From Shouchella hunanensis (GTDB lineage: Bacteria > Bacillota > Bacilli > Bacillales > Bacillaceae_D), in contig NZ_CP117834.1 of NCBI RefSeq assembly GCF_028735875.1, positions 186,001 through 250,000 of the forward strand: a DNA stretch of 64,000 nt, read 5' to 3'. A program made the position numbers and the translations under genes. Each line of letters starts with the position of its first letter. Positions within the stretch are counted from its first letter, which is position 1. The notes beneath the pieces are model-generated. The model saw only the letters and a program-made list of their open reading frames with translations. It was not told the origin of the DNA and made no database searches. This document shows, in pieces, positions 32,722-40,616 of this stretch.

Positions 32722-34457
32722 AATGGCTCAACCCCTTCCATACAGTGATGGCCTTGACCTGGACAAATCATGGGATAGACATTTTCTTCTTTTGCTACAC
32801 AAACTTCCAGCAATACTGGACCTTGATGATCAAAAGTTTCTTTAATTGCTTCTGATAACTTCGACCGTTTTTCAACCTTAATAGCTTTAATATCATAAGC
32901 TTCTGCCAATTTAGAGAAGTTCGGCTGAACCGGAAACAACGAGTGTGAATAACGTTCACCATGAAATAATTGCTGCCATTGCCGGACCATTCCGAGTGAA
33001 GCGTTATTTACAATGACAATTTTCACTGGCAGCTGTAGTTCTTGTAAAATGGACATCTCCTGCAAGGTCATCTGAAATCCTGCATCACCAGTAATCGCGA
33101 TAACTGGAAGTTCAGGCTCAGCAATTTGTGCACCAATTGCTGCAGGGAATCCAAATCCCATGGTGCCAAGCCCCCCACTTGTAATCCAACGATTCGGTTT
33201 GTTGAAGGAGAAATATTGGGCTGCCCACATTTGATGCTGTCCTACATCTGTCGTGACAACAGCTTCACCGTCTGTATGCTCATAAAGTCGTTCTATTAAT
33301 TCTTGTGGTTTAATGACTTCTTTGTCGAGTTTATACCATAATGGAAACTCCTTTTTCCAACGCTGTGTTCGCTCTCGCCATTGATCATGTTGTTCAAGTG
33401 GACGAATATCCCCTTCTAATAAAAGTGTTAAAGCAGCTTTTGCATCGCCAACCACTGGAATTTCAGCAGGAATGTTTTTTCCAATTTCAGCTGGATCGAT
33501 ATCAATATGTGCAATTTTTGCATTTGGCGCAAAATGTTCCAATACACCTGTTAAACGATCATCAAAGCGAGAACCAATATTCAAAAGAAAGTCTGCTTCA
33601 TGCAAGGCCATGTTTGCTGCATAGGTGCCGTGCATGCCTCCCATTCCAAGATGATTTTCATTATTTCCCGGGTAAGAACCTAATCCAAGCAACGTTGATA
33701 CAAGAGGAATTTTTGTTTGTTCCACAAAAGAAGTCAGCTCTTCAGACGCTTTTGCGTGAAGTACCCCAGCTCCAGCAAGTAGAACTGGTTTTTTCGCTTC
33801 TCGAAATGATTCCAGAACCTTTCGAATTTGCTGCTTATTCGGTCTTGCATTCGGTTGATACCCTGGTAAGTAAACCGGCTTGTCGTACGTAAAAACCCCC
33901 ATTTGCTGCGATATATCTTTTGGTAAGTCAATAAGTACTGGTCCCGGTCGACCACTTTGAGCAATGTGAAACGCTTCTTTAACCGTTTGGGACAATTCTT
34001 CAATGGAGCGGATTTGGTAATTATGCTTTGTAATTGGCATTGTTATACCGAGCATATCCGCTTCTTGAAAAGCATCTGTTCCGATTACTTTTGTTCCAAC
34101 TTGACCTGTAATGACAACAAGAGGAAGTGAGTCAATCATTGCATCCGCAATTCCAGTGACTACATTTGTTGCTCCAGGTCCTGAAGTGACAATACATACA
34201 CCAGGCTTCCCTGTTACCCTTGCATACCCTTCCGCTGCATGAATCGCACCTTGTTCATGTCTTGCTAAAATGTGATTGATACCGAGCTTATAAATTTCGT
34301 CATACGTTGGAAGAATAGCCCCCCCTGGGTAACCAAATATTACATCTACTTGTTCCTTTACTAAGGACCGTAATAAAATCTCAGCTCCAGTACAAGGCTC
34401 ATTCGTTTCTTTGGTTGCTTTGTTCTGTTCTTCCGCTTGTTCACTCGCATGTAGCAT
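32718..34457 (-). CDS. ilvB: Acetolactate synthase, catalytic large subunit
   Basis: 579 residues; thiamine-diphosphate enzyme making acetolactate or acetohydroxybutyrate. PYR domain with the catalytic Glu in [20 protein letters not shown]-binding middle domain, and the PP domain with [15 protein letters not shown]-type GDG...NN motif (GDAGFQM ... [12 protein letters not shown]). Start set at ATG 34457; the longer upstream reading would run into the T-box terminator. GGGAGAG lies about 8-10 nt before it. First gene after the leucine T-box. Confidence 0.97.
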
Positions 34458-34486
34458 GCATTCTCTCTCCCTTCCCTCTTTTATAT

Positions 34487-34720
34487 AAAAAAAGAAAGAC
34501 TTCCTCAAACCCCATGTATGATTACCATACAAGGGGCGAGAAAGTCTCTCGCGGTACCACCCTTATTCACTAATATCATTATTAGCCTCATTTTTTTGAT
34601 AACGAATGGTGGTTCAAACCATCCGACGACTCCTACTTATGTTCAAAGTCATACTCAAAGGTGAGTTTCACATTTACTTTATCACCGTTTTCCAGCAACC
34701 AACGGCTCTCTGTAGATAAT
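34487..34720 (-). promoter_or_regulatory. T-box leader (leucine) upstream of ilvB
   Basis: Minus strand T-box core AAGGGTGGTACCGCGAGAG (about 34546-34564). It is followed by the terminator GAGACTTTCTCGCCCC ... GAAGTCTTTC with a T-tract at 34487-34493. Stem I has the specifier CUC (Leu) at 34663-34665 in the context GAAA-CTC-ACC. Uncharged tRNA-Leu should allow readthrough into ilvBHC-leuABCD, as known for the B. subtilis ilv-leu operon. Here the element sits between ilvD and ilvB. A weak promoter-like TTGAGA-N17-CATTAT is nearby, so the T-box may be served by its own promoter or by readthrough from ilvD. Confidence 0.93.
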
Positions 34721-34756
34721 GTCAAATGTTACTTTCCTTCTCAACGTGTTGTGCTA

Positions 34757-36421
34757 TTAAATTTTCATAATACCGCCAGTATTTGCGGATGTCACAAGCT
34801 TTGAATAGCGGGCGAGGTAACCTTTTTTCACTTTCGGTTCTGGCTCTACCCAGCCTTCTCGTCTTCGGGCTAAATCTTCTTCAGAAATATCCCAATCAAT
34901 TGTACGATCAATTAAATTAATTGTGATTCGGTCTCCATCTTCTACAAAGGCAATCGGTCCACCTTCAGCAGCTTCTGGTGAGATGTGTCCAATTGAAATG
35001 CCTCTTGAAGCACCTGAAAAACGGCCATCTGTCATTAAAGCGACTTTTGTACCTAATCCTCTTCCTTGGATCGCTGAAGTTGGTGCAAGCATTTCCGGCA
35101 TCCCCGGTCCACCTTTAGGGCCTTCGTAACGAATGACGACAACGTGGCCTTCACGTACTTTCCCTTTGTTAATTTGCTCTTGAGCTTCTTCTTGAGAGTT
35201 GAAGCAAATGGCTTCGCCGTCAAAAATTCGAATCGATGGATCAACGGCTCCTACTTTAATAACAGCACCATCAGGAGCGATATTACCATAAAGAATCGAT
35301 AAGCCACCTACAGGACTATATGCCGTTTCTTTTGTTCGAATGACATCAGTATTCGTAATTTCAGCATGAGCCACTGTTTCATAAAGAGACTTCCCTGTTA
35401 TCGTCAGTCGATCTCCTTTAATAGCTCCCATGTGAATTAATTCTTTAATTATCGAAGCGACGCCACCAGCCTTATGCACATCATCCATTGAATAATCTGA
35501 AGCAGGACTTATTTTACACAAATACGGAACTCTTTCCGCCACTTCATTAATTCGAGTTAAGTCATATTCTATTTCTGCTTCATTTGCAATCGCTAATGTG
35601 TGTAACACTGTATTAGTCGAGCCACCCATTGCCATATCAAGTGCGAATGCATCATCAATTGTTTCTTCTGTGACAATATCTCGTGGTCGAATATCTTTTT
35701 CAATTAAATTCATGAGATGCTTTGCTGCATCTTTTATTAAATCATGTCTCGCTTGTGATGTGGCAACAAGTGTACCATTTCCTGGTAACGCAAGACCTAG
35801 CATTTCCATTAGTGAGTTCATGGAATTAGCGGTAAACATTCCAGAACAAGAGCCACAAGTCGGACAAGCTTGTTGTTCAATTTCAAGTAATTCTTCTCTT
35901 GTCATTTTTCCTGACGCAAATGCGCCTACGCCTTCAAATACGGAAACGAGAGATAAGCTTTGCCCATCCTTTGTTCTTCCGGCCTCCATCGGGCCACCAG
36001 AGACAAAAACGGAAGGGACATTCGTCCGTACCGATGCCATTAACATGCCAGGCGTTATTTTGTCGCAATTTGGAATATAGAAAACACCATCAAACCAATG
36101 TGCGTTAATTACCGTTTCCGCTGCGTCGCAAATAATTTCTCGACTTGGGAGTGAATACCTCATCCCAATATGCCCCATTGCGATTCCATCATCTACACCT
36201 ATTGTATTGAATTCAAACGGAATCCCTCCGGCATCAATAATCGCTTGCTTCGCTACTTCTGCAAACTTATTTAGATGCATGTGCCCAGGAATGATATCAA
36301 TATATGAATTACAAACACCGATGAACGGTTTATCCATATCTTCCTCACTTACACCTGCTGCACGAAGAAGACTCCTATGAGGTGCGCGATCAATTCCTTT
36401 CTTGATCATGTCGCTTCTCAC
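34757..36421 (-). CDS. ilvD: Dihydroxy-acid dehydratase
   Basis: 554-residue Fe-S dehydratase that makes the 2-keto acids of valine and isoleucine. Cluster cysteines in [24 protein letters not shown] and [16 protein letters not shown]; catalytic region [21 protein letters not shown] near the C terminus. Start is GTG at 36421 with GGGGAG 6 nt before it. In B. subtilis ilvD is elsewhere; here it immediately precedes the leucine T-box and ilvB. It has a strong promoter of its own and lies upstream of the T-box, so it escapes T-box control unless transcription starts further up. Confidence 0.97.
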   Translation of the reverse strand: MRSDMIKKGIDRAPHRSLLRAAGVSEEDMDKPFIGVCNSYIDIIPGHMHLNKFAEVAKQAIIDAGGIPFEFNTIGVDDGIAMGHIGMRYSLPSREIICDAAETVINAHWFDGVFYIPNCDKITPGMLMASVRTNVPSVFVSGGPMEAGRTKDGQSLSLVSVFEGVGAFASGKMTREELLEIEQQACPTCGSCSGMFTANSMNSLMEMLGLALPGNGTLVATSQARHDLIKDAAKHLMNLIEKDIRPRDIVTEETIDDAFALDMAMGGSTNTVLHTLAIANEAEIEYDLTRINEVAERVPYLCKISPASDYSMDDVHKAGGVASIIKELIHMGAIKGDRLTITGKSLYETVAHAEITNTDVIRTKETAYSPVGGLSILYGNIAPDGAVIKVGAVDPSIRIFDGEAICFNSQEEAQEQINKGKVREGHVVVIRYEGPKGGPGMPEMLAPTSAIQGRGLGTKVALMTDGRFSGASRGISIGHISPEAAEGGPIAFVEDGDRITINLIDRTIDWDISEEDLARRREGWVEPEPKVKKGYLARYSKLVTSANTGGIMKI

Positions 36422-36514
36422 ATCAATCTCCCCTTACTAAACTGTTATTTCTTGTGAACAAAAATATCCACCTGAGAAATACATCTGTTTTTTGTTTAAC
36501 TATTATTGAAACTT

Positions 36515-36543
36515 ACTATACGCGTGTTCATTTTTAAGGTCAA
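36515..36543 (-). promoter_or_regulatory. Sigma-A promoter of ilvD
   Basis: Minus strand TTGACC (36538-36543), 17-nt spacer, TATAGT (36515-36520). Transcription would begin near 36508, about 87 nt before the GTG. Confidence 0.8.
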
Positions 36544-36579
36544 CCTTTTTTTAAAAAGAAATTTAATCTTTCTGTCATT

Positions 36580-36593
36580 TGAATACGCTTACA
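36580..36593. promoter_or_regulatory. Candidate cre (CcpA) site upstream of ilvD
   Basis: TGAATACGCTTACA matches 13 of 14 positions of the cre consensus TGWAANCGNTNWCA. It is centred about 79 bp upstream of the predicted ilvD start point, on the far side of the -35. CcpA is known to activate B. subtilis ilv-leu from an upstream cre, and the geometry here fits activation rather than roadblock. It also lies ~100 bp before the divergent plus-strand ORF. Confidence 0.5.
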
Positions 36594-36647
36594 GTCTCAA
36601 GGGATTAAGGATTCAACCTATGAAAAAATCTTTTTAAAAAAGGCTAT

Positions 36648-36662
36648 AAATTTCTGAAAAAC
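36648..36662. promoter_or_regulatory. Candidate CodY box between ilvD and the divergent ORF
   Basis: AAATTTCTGAAAAAC matches 12 of 15 positions of the CodY motif AATTTTCWGAAAATT. CodY represses branched-chain amino acid genes in Bacillus. The site is ~140 bp upstream of the ilvD start point and 29 bp before the plus-strand ORF, so its target is unclear. Confidence 0.35.
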
Positions 36663-36690
36663 GGGGATAGTAAAAAAAGGTGGTGATTTG

Positions 36691-37101
36691 ATGCAAGCAA
36701 ACCATAATAAGAGAAAAAGCAAATTTGCTCCTTTATCCTTTCTAGTCAATCTGTTTAAACCTGTAAACCGTCCTTCTCTCATTCTCGTTACAAATCATTG
36801 GAATGAATGTAAAAACGAGTCTCAACGACTACTTTGCCGAACGCTAAGAGAAAACGGCTTGTATGCGTCACCAGATTTTTTTGTAGGCAACATTCTTGTT
36901 CATGTTGCATTGGTACCTTACCGAATTGCTTTCTTGAAAAAACAAGATAGCATCCAAGAAAAAAAAGCAACTCGCTCGTTACAGCGAAAAGGATGGACCG
37001 TTTATTTCATTTCTGAAGATCAGCTAAAAGAAGATGTTAACACATTTTTATACGCGTTTAATAAACAAGCGCAACCTCTTAAAAACGCCTCCCCCCAATA
37101 A
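36691..37101 (+). CDS. DUF559/Vsr-like (PD-(D/E)XK fold) small protein, apparently lacking catalytic residues
   Basis: 136 residues. After a basic N-terminal third, NESQRLLCRTLRENGLYAS (near 49) is followed by DFFVGNILVHVALVPYRIAFLKKQ. Next come KKATRSLQRKGWTVYFISEDQLKED and a final helix. This follows the DUF559/Vsr layout: E..L...L...G, then VD.A....AIE.DG, then R...L...GW.V. Here the VD aspartate is H and the IE.DG segment reads IAFLKK. The nuclease centre is therefore missing. Start ATG 36691 (a TTG precedes it) with AAAGGTGGTG. It has its own terminator. The fold assignment is by pattern only; function unknown. Confidence 0.6.
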   Translation: MQANHNKRKSKFAPLSFLVNLFKPVNRPSLILVTNHWNECKNESQRLLCRTLRENGLYASPDFFVGNILVHVALVPYRIAFLKKQDSIQEKKATRSLQRKGWTVYFISEDQLKEDVNTFLYAFNKQAQPLKNASPQ

Positions 37102-37117
37102 ATGTAGGCGTTTTTAG
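37080..37117 (+). terminator. Intrinsic terminator after the DUF559-like ORF
   Basis: AAAAACGCCT / AGGCGTTTTT stem, 15-nt loop, overlapping the stop region. Confidence 0.75.
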
Positions 37118-37185
37118 TTTTGTCTTTTTCATAGTTCTTTACTCAGAGGAATACATTGTAAGAAGCTTTTTGAAAGGAGCATGCT

Positions 37186-37740
37186 ATGCTGTTTTTAAAA
37201 GATCATCCAAACTTACAAGGATTTGAGATTGGGGCATTCTCGTACGGATCAACACTTGAAATTGTACATTTAGTTCCAAATGTGACATTAAAAATCGGAA
37301 ATTATTGTTCATTTGCGGCAGGTGTACACATTCTTTTAGGTGCGGACCATCAAGTTGACTGGATTACCACTTACCCATTTAACGTTTTCTATCCTACTAT
37401 ATCAACAACAACTGAACACCCAACGAGTAAAGGTGATATTATTGTCGGTAATGATGTCTGGGTGGCAAGTGGTGCGGTCCTTTTATCAGGCATTACGATC
37501 GGTGATGGAGCCATTATCGCTGCCAATGCCGTTGTTAGCAAAGACGTTTCACCCTACTGCATTGTAGCAGGCAACCCGGCTAAACCGATTAAATACAGGT
37601 TTACAGAGGAACAACGAGAGCAGCTCTTACAAATAAAATGGTGGGATTGGCCAGTGGATGAAGTCATCCAACTATCGCCTGTTTTACAATCTGGCGATAT
37701 CGACCAATTAGTCGCTTATGCAAAACAGCGATCGACGTAA
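37186..37740 (+). CDS. CatB/XAT-type hexapeptide acyltransferase
   Basis: 184 residues with the left-handed beta-helix of hexapeptide acyltransferases: isoleucine/valine-led hexads in VTLKIGNYCSFAAGVHILLG and IIVGNDVWVASGAVLLSGITIG. The family loop LGADHQVDWITTYPF (usually GGRHPTDWVSTFPF) and the closing VAGNPAKPIKYRF are present. The candidate catalytic His is H64 in GADHQVDW. Acceptors in this group range from xenobiotics to sugar nucleotides, and the acceptor here cannot be told. AAAGGAG lies 6 nt before the ATG. The next sequence is a broken glycosyltransferase, suggesting a former glycan-decoration pair. Confidence 0.85.
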   Translation: MLFLKDHPNLQGFEIGAFSYGSTLEIVHLVPNVTLKIGNYCSFAAGVHILLGADHQVDWITTYPFNVFYPTISTTTEHPTSKGDIIVGNDVWVASGAVLLSGITIGDGAIIAANAVVSKDVSPYCIVAGNPAKPIKYRFTEEQREQLLQIKWWDWPVDEVIQLSPVLQSGDIDQLVAYAKQRST

Positions 37741-37745
37741 GATGA

Positions 37746-38262
37746 GCATTACCAGTTCGTGGTGCTGTCAGTATGGCCGCCGGTTACCATTCTGGTATCA
37801 ACCGAGCAGTAGGACAATACAAAGTGTATTCACATCAAGATAGTTTTATTCTGAACCAATCTTTTCTATACGACCTGCTTTTTATATTTCAGAATAATAA
37901 AAACCTCGGTTTATTTGGTGTCATTGGCACTAGAGAATTGCCGTTCCGTGGTATGTGGTGGCTAAGTGACTAAAAGGTTAAAGTGGGAAAAATCATCGAA
38001 GTTCGCGATACGTTTAAACGATGGCCTTTTAATGGCGGCACAATATGACCTAACTTGGTCAGAGGAAGCCATTACAGGTTGGCATTTTTATGACACTGCC
38101 CAACCTTTGCTCTATGCAGCAAAGGGATTTGATGTAGGTGTAGCACACCAGCCAAGTCCATGGGTCATTCACTATTGCGGCGACTCTACGATGAAAGGCT
38201 ATTATGAAGCGTTACCGGCTTTTCAGCAATGGCGCAAACAGTTAAAGCAAACGTTACAGTAG
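37746..38262 (+). pseudogene. Degraded StrF-like glycosyltransferase (family 2-like fold)
   Basis: Two reading frames encode pieces of one domain. The first (from ~37746) reads VSMAAGYHSGINRAVGQYKV, then HQDSFILNQSFLYDLL and GVIGTRELPFRGMWW. It meets a TAA at 37971-37973 just after WWLSD. Past that stop the same frame continues as VKVGKIIEVRDTFKRW, then the sense shifts to another frame with LNDGLLMAAQYDLTW, GWHFYDTAQPLLYA and PSPWVIHYCG. This is the block order of StrF/Glyco_tranf_2_5 proteins. About 50 N-terminal residues are missing, and ~15 are missing near the shift. A stop, a frameshift and a 5' truncation together indicate a dead gene; a sequencing error could explain one lesion but not all. 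Confidence 0.75.
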
Positions 38263-38289
38263 CGCACGTCAACCTACCCTTTTCATACT

Positions 38290-38320
38290 AAAAAACCCCT
38301 CTTTCAAGCAAGAGGGGTTT
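38290..38320 (-). terminator. Terminator after the tRNA pair, probably bidirectional
   Basis: AAACCCCTCTT / AAGAGGGGTTT perfect stem with a 6-nt loop and TTTTTT on the minus strand. It lies between the tRNA genes and the convergent glycosyltransferase remnant. Confidence 0.88.
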
Positions 38321-38338
38321 CACTATGTATTATATAAG

Positions 38339-38412
<74 letters not shown>

Positions 38413-38414
38413 AA

Positions 38415-38488
38415 TGGAGCGGGTGATGGGAATCGAACCCACATCATCAGCTTGGAAGGCTGAGGTTTTACCACTAAACTACACCCGC
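38415..38488 (-). tRNA. tRNA-Gly (anticodon UCC)
   Basis: 74 nt on the minus strand. Acceptor GCGGGTG / CACCCGC, discriminator T and an encoded CCA. Anticodon stem TCAGC / GCTGA around CTTCCAA (anticodon TCC). T loop TTCGATT. First of the two tRNAs in transcript order. Confidence 0.95.
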
Positions 38489-38614
38489 ATGGTTTTTATC
38501 AAACATCTGCTATGTGATGCTTTTAAAAAAATGAGTTTGACATGGCTATGATCATGCCATTCTGTTATGTAACGCTTATGAACAGCGCCGCAAGAACTAT
38601 TTGCGACGCTTATA

Positions 38615-38643
38615 AATATACACGATTAAAGCTAAAGTGTCAA
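38615..38643 (-). promoter_or_regulatory. Strong sigma-A promoter of the tRNA-Gly/tRNA-Arg unit
   Basis: Minus strand TTGACA (38638-38643), 17-nt spacer, TATATT (38615-38620). A ~115-nt leader follows before tRNA-Gly. It begins with a 9-bp hairpin (38585-38609, GCGTCGCAA / TTGCGGCGC) and contains a second small hairpin ATGGC / GCCAT. No gene is visible in the leader. Confidence 0.85.
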
Positions 38644-38680
38644 CTAGTATAAAGAAATTTGTTAAGCTTTCTAGCTGTAT

Positions 38681-39193
38681 TTAGCGGGAAGTAAAACGAG
38701 CTTGTAACTCTTCAATGGCTTTACCGTCAATTGTGTAGTAATCAACGCTCACTGTGTCTTCGGACAATTCAATAAGGCAGTACGATCCTTCAAACGAACC
38801 TTTAGGTAATCGAAGGCTCCCAGGATTAATTGTAATCACGTTATCGAATCTCTGTACTTTCGGAATGTGGGTATGTCCATAGATCGCAATGGATGCTGCA
38901 TTGTCCTGCGCTTTACGCACAAGCTCTCCTAAGGAACTCTTTACACCCTCATGATGCCCATGGGTTAATTGAATGCGATGTCCTACTAAATCAAATGTCT
39001 CTTCTGAGGGAAAAGCAGCGAATACATCACAATTTCCTGCTACCGTTTTAACATCCATGAGTACAGCCGCATCAACCGGTAATTCGGAATCTCCGGCATG
39101 AAGAATGAGGTCAACTTGACTTCTGAGAGGGTTTAAAAAGGAGACTAGTTCTTCTTCCCACCCATGTGTATCGCTTAAAACAAGAATCTTCAT
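38681..39193 (-). CDS. ysnB: YsnB-like metallophosphoesterase
   Basis: 170 residues of the MJ0936/YfcE phosphodiesterase family. Metal-binding blocks are in order: LSDTHG (near 8), HAGDSE (near 37), AGNCD (near 53), LTHGHHEG (near 75) and YGHTHIP (near 105). The terminal SLRLPKGSFEGSY is typical. Substrate unknown in this subgroup (phosphodiester or small cyclic nucleotide). Starts 2 nt after rdgB, so it is the last gene of rph-rdgB-ysnB as in B. subtilis. Confidence 0.92.
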   Translation of the reverse strand: MKILVLSDTHGWEEELVSFLNPLRSQVDLILHAGDSELPVDAAVLMDVKTVAGNCDVFAAFPSEETFDLVGHRIQLTHGHHEGVKSSLGELVRKAQDNAASIAIYGHTHIPKVQRFDNVITINPGSLRLPKGSFEGSYCLIELSEDTVSVDYYTIDGKAIEELQARFTSR

Positions 39194-39195
39194 GT

Positions 39196-39783
39196 TTATT
39201 CTCCTAACAAATAATCTTTTAGCTGTTCAATGGCTCTTGCGCGATGGCTAATTTCATTTTTTTCCTCTAAAGTCAACTGTGCCATCGTTTTAGCGGTTTG
39301 ACCAACATAAAAAATAGGATCGTAGCCAAATCCATGCTCTCCCACTTGTTCATGGGAAATAAAGCCTTCGCACTGTCCTTCAAAGAAAATGGTTTCCTTA
39401 TTCGGGCTAGCTAGGGCAATGGTACATACAAATCGGGCTGTTCGGTCTTGTTCAGCAACTCCTCTTAAATCTTCAAGTACTTTTTCGATATTAGCTTGAT
39501 CATTTTTCTCTTCGCCTGCATAACGAGCTGAAAATACCCCTGGTCTTCCATTTAAAGCATCGATGACTAACCCAGAGTCATCAGCAACAACCGTTTCGTT
39601 TAGCGCAGTTGAAAGAACCTCCGCTTTCTTTTGCGCATTATCTTGAAATGTTTGGCCATCCTCAATAATGTCAGGAATGTGGGGGTAATCTAAAAGAGAC
39701 TTTACTTCATACATACCCTGAAATAGTTTTTTAAAATCTTCTACTTTCCCTTTATTCGACGTTGCGATTAGTAGTTCTTTCAT
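39196..39783 (-). CDS. rdgB: XTP/dITP diphosphatase (RdgB/Ham1)
   Basis: 195 residues. Removes non-canonical purine nucleotides (XTP, dITP) from the pool. Motifs: IATSNKGKVEDFKKLF at the N terminus, ADDSGLVIDALNGRPGVFSA (near 68), EHGFGYDPIFY (near 148) and SHRARAIEQL. Named ysnA in B. subtilis. Twenty nt after rph. Confidence 0.96.
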   Translation of the reverse strand: MKELLIATSNKGKVEDFKKLFQGMYEVKSLLDYPHIPDIIEDGQTFQDNAQKKAEVLSTALNETVVADDSGLVIDALNGRPGVFSARYAGEEKNDQANIEKVLEDLRGVAEQDRTARFVCTIALASPNKETIFFEGQCEGFISHEQVGEHGFGYDPIFYVGQTAKTMAQLTLEEKNEISHRARAIEQLKDYLLGE

Positions 39784-39803
39784 AGCTAGATCCCCTCTTT
39801 TCC

Positions 39804-40520
39804 CTAAGTAAGCTCACCTATTATGGCTTTCTGTGCTTCTATAAGCTGTTTAATGCCTGCTTCTGCGAGATCTAACAACTCATTTAATTGCACTCTACTA
39901 AAGACCGCTTCCTCACCACTGCCTTGTATCTCAACGAATGCTCCAGCACCTGTTTGCACAACGTTCATGTCAACATCCGCTGTAGAATCTTCACTGTAAT
40001 CTAAATCACACAAAGCCCCTTTGCCTTCTACTATACCAACAGACACAGCAGCAAGATAATCTTTAACGAAACGCTTTTCGACGCCTTCTGTCTTTTGTAA
40101 GGCAAGTACCATCGCAACAAATGCACCCGTTATCGCCGCTGTACGTGTACCACCATCCGCTTGAATAACATCACAATCAATCCAGATTGTTTTCTCACCA
40201 AGCTTGTCCAGATCCACAACTGCTCGCAAACATCTTCCAATTAATCGCTGAATTTCCATTGTTCGTCCACTAAGCTTTCCTTTAGCAGCTTCTCGGATCG
40301 TTCGTTGCTCAGTCGCTCTTGGTAACATGGCATATTCAGCTGTAAGCCAGCCTTTTTTTTGTCCTCGTAAAAAAGGCGGCACTTTATTTTCGATCGTCGC
40401 TGTACAAATCACCTTTGTCTCACCAACTGTGATCAGTACTGACCCTTCCGCGTGCTTTGTAAAATTCGGCACAATCTCGACTGGTCGAATTTGATTATGA
40501 TTTCTGCCATTATGTCTCAT
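39804..40520 (-). CDS. rph: Ribonuclease PH
   Basis: 238-residue phosphorolytic 3'-5' exoribonuclease for tRNA 3' trimming. Family motifs: [70 protein letters not shown] and [21 protein letters not shown] in pieces. Start ATG 40520 matches the family and has GAGGGG 8 nt before it; the frame is open 31 codons upstream without a site. A TATACT -10 lies ~50 nt upstream (40570-40575) with a poor -35. Confidence 0.96.
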   Translation of the reverse strand: MRHNGRNHNQIRPVEIVPNFTKHAEGSVLITVGETKVICTATIENKVPPFLRGQKKGWLTAEYAMLPRATEQRTIREAAKGKLSGRTMEIQRLIGRCLRAVVDLDKLGEKTIWIDCDVIQADGGTRTAAITGAFVAMVLALQKTEGVEKRFVKDYLAAVSVGIVEGKGALCDLDYSEDSTADVDMNVVQTGAGAFVEIQGSGEEAVFSRVQLNELLDLAEAGIKQLIEAQKAIIGELT

Positions 40521-40582
40521 GTATTTTACCCCTCTTCTTATCAAGAAGATTTTCTCTTTATCGTCGTATAGTATAACATAAT

Positions 40583-40613
40583 AAAAAGAGCACCTGTAAG
40601 GACAGGTGCTCAA
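40583..40613 (-). terminator. Intrinsic terminator after gerM
   Basis: Minus strand GAGCACCTGT / ACAGGTGCTC perfect 10-bp stem, 4-nt loop, TTTTTATT. It insulates gerM (sporulation) from rph (housekeeping). Confidence 0.9.
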
Positions 40614-40616
40614 TTC

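Noticed and set aside
33341-33892. 183-residue plus-strand ORF opposite ilvB
   Set aside because: Antisense shadow of a strongly conserved gene; low-complexity leucine/glutamine-rich product and no start signal.
35598-36080. 160-residue plus-strand ORF opposite ilvD
   Set aside because: Lies wholly inside ilvD, biased composition typical of an antisense shadow, no ribosome site or family motif.
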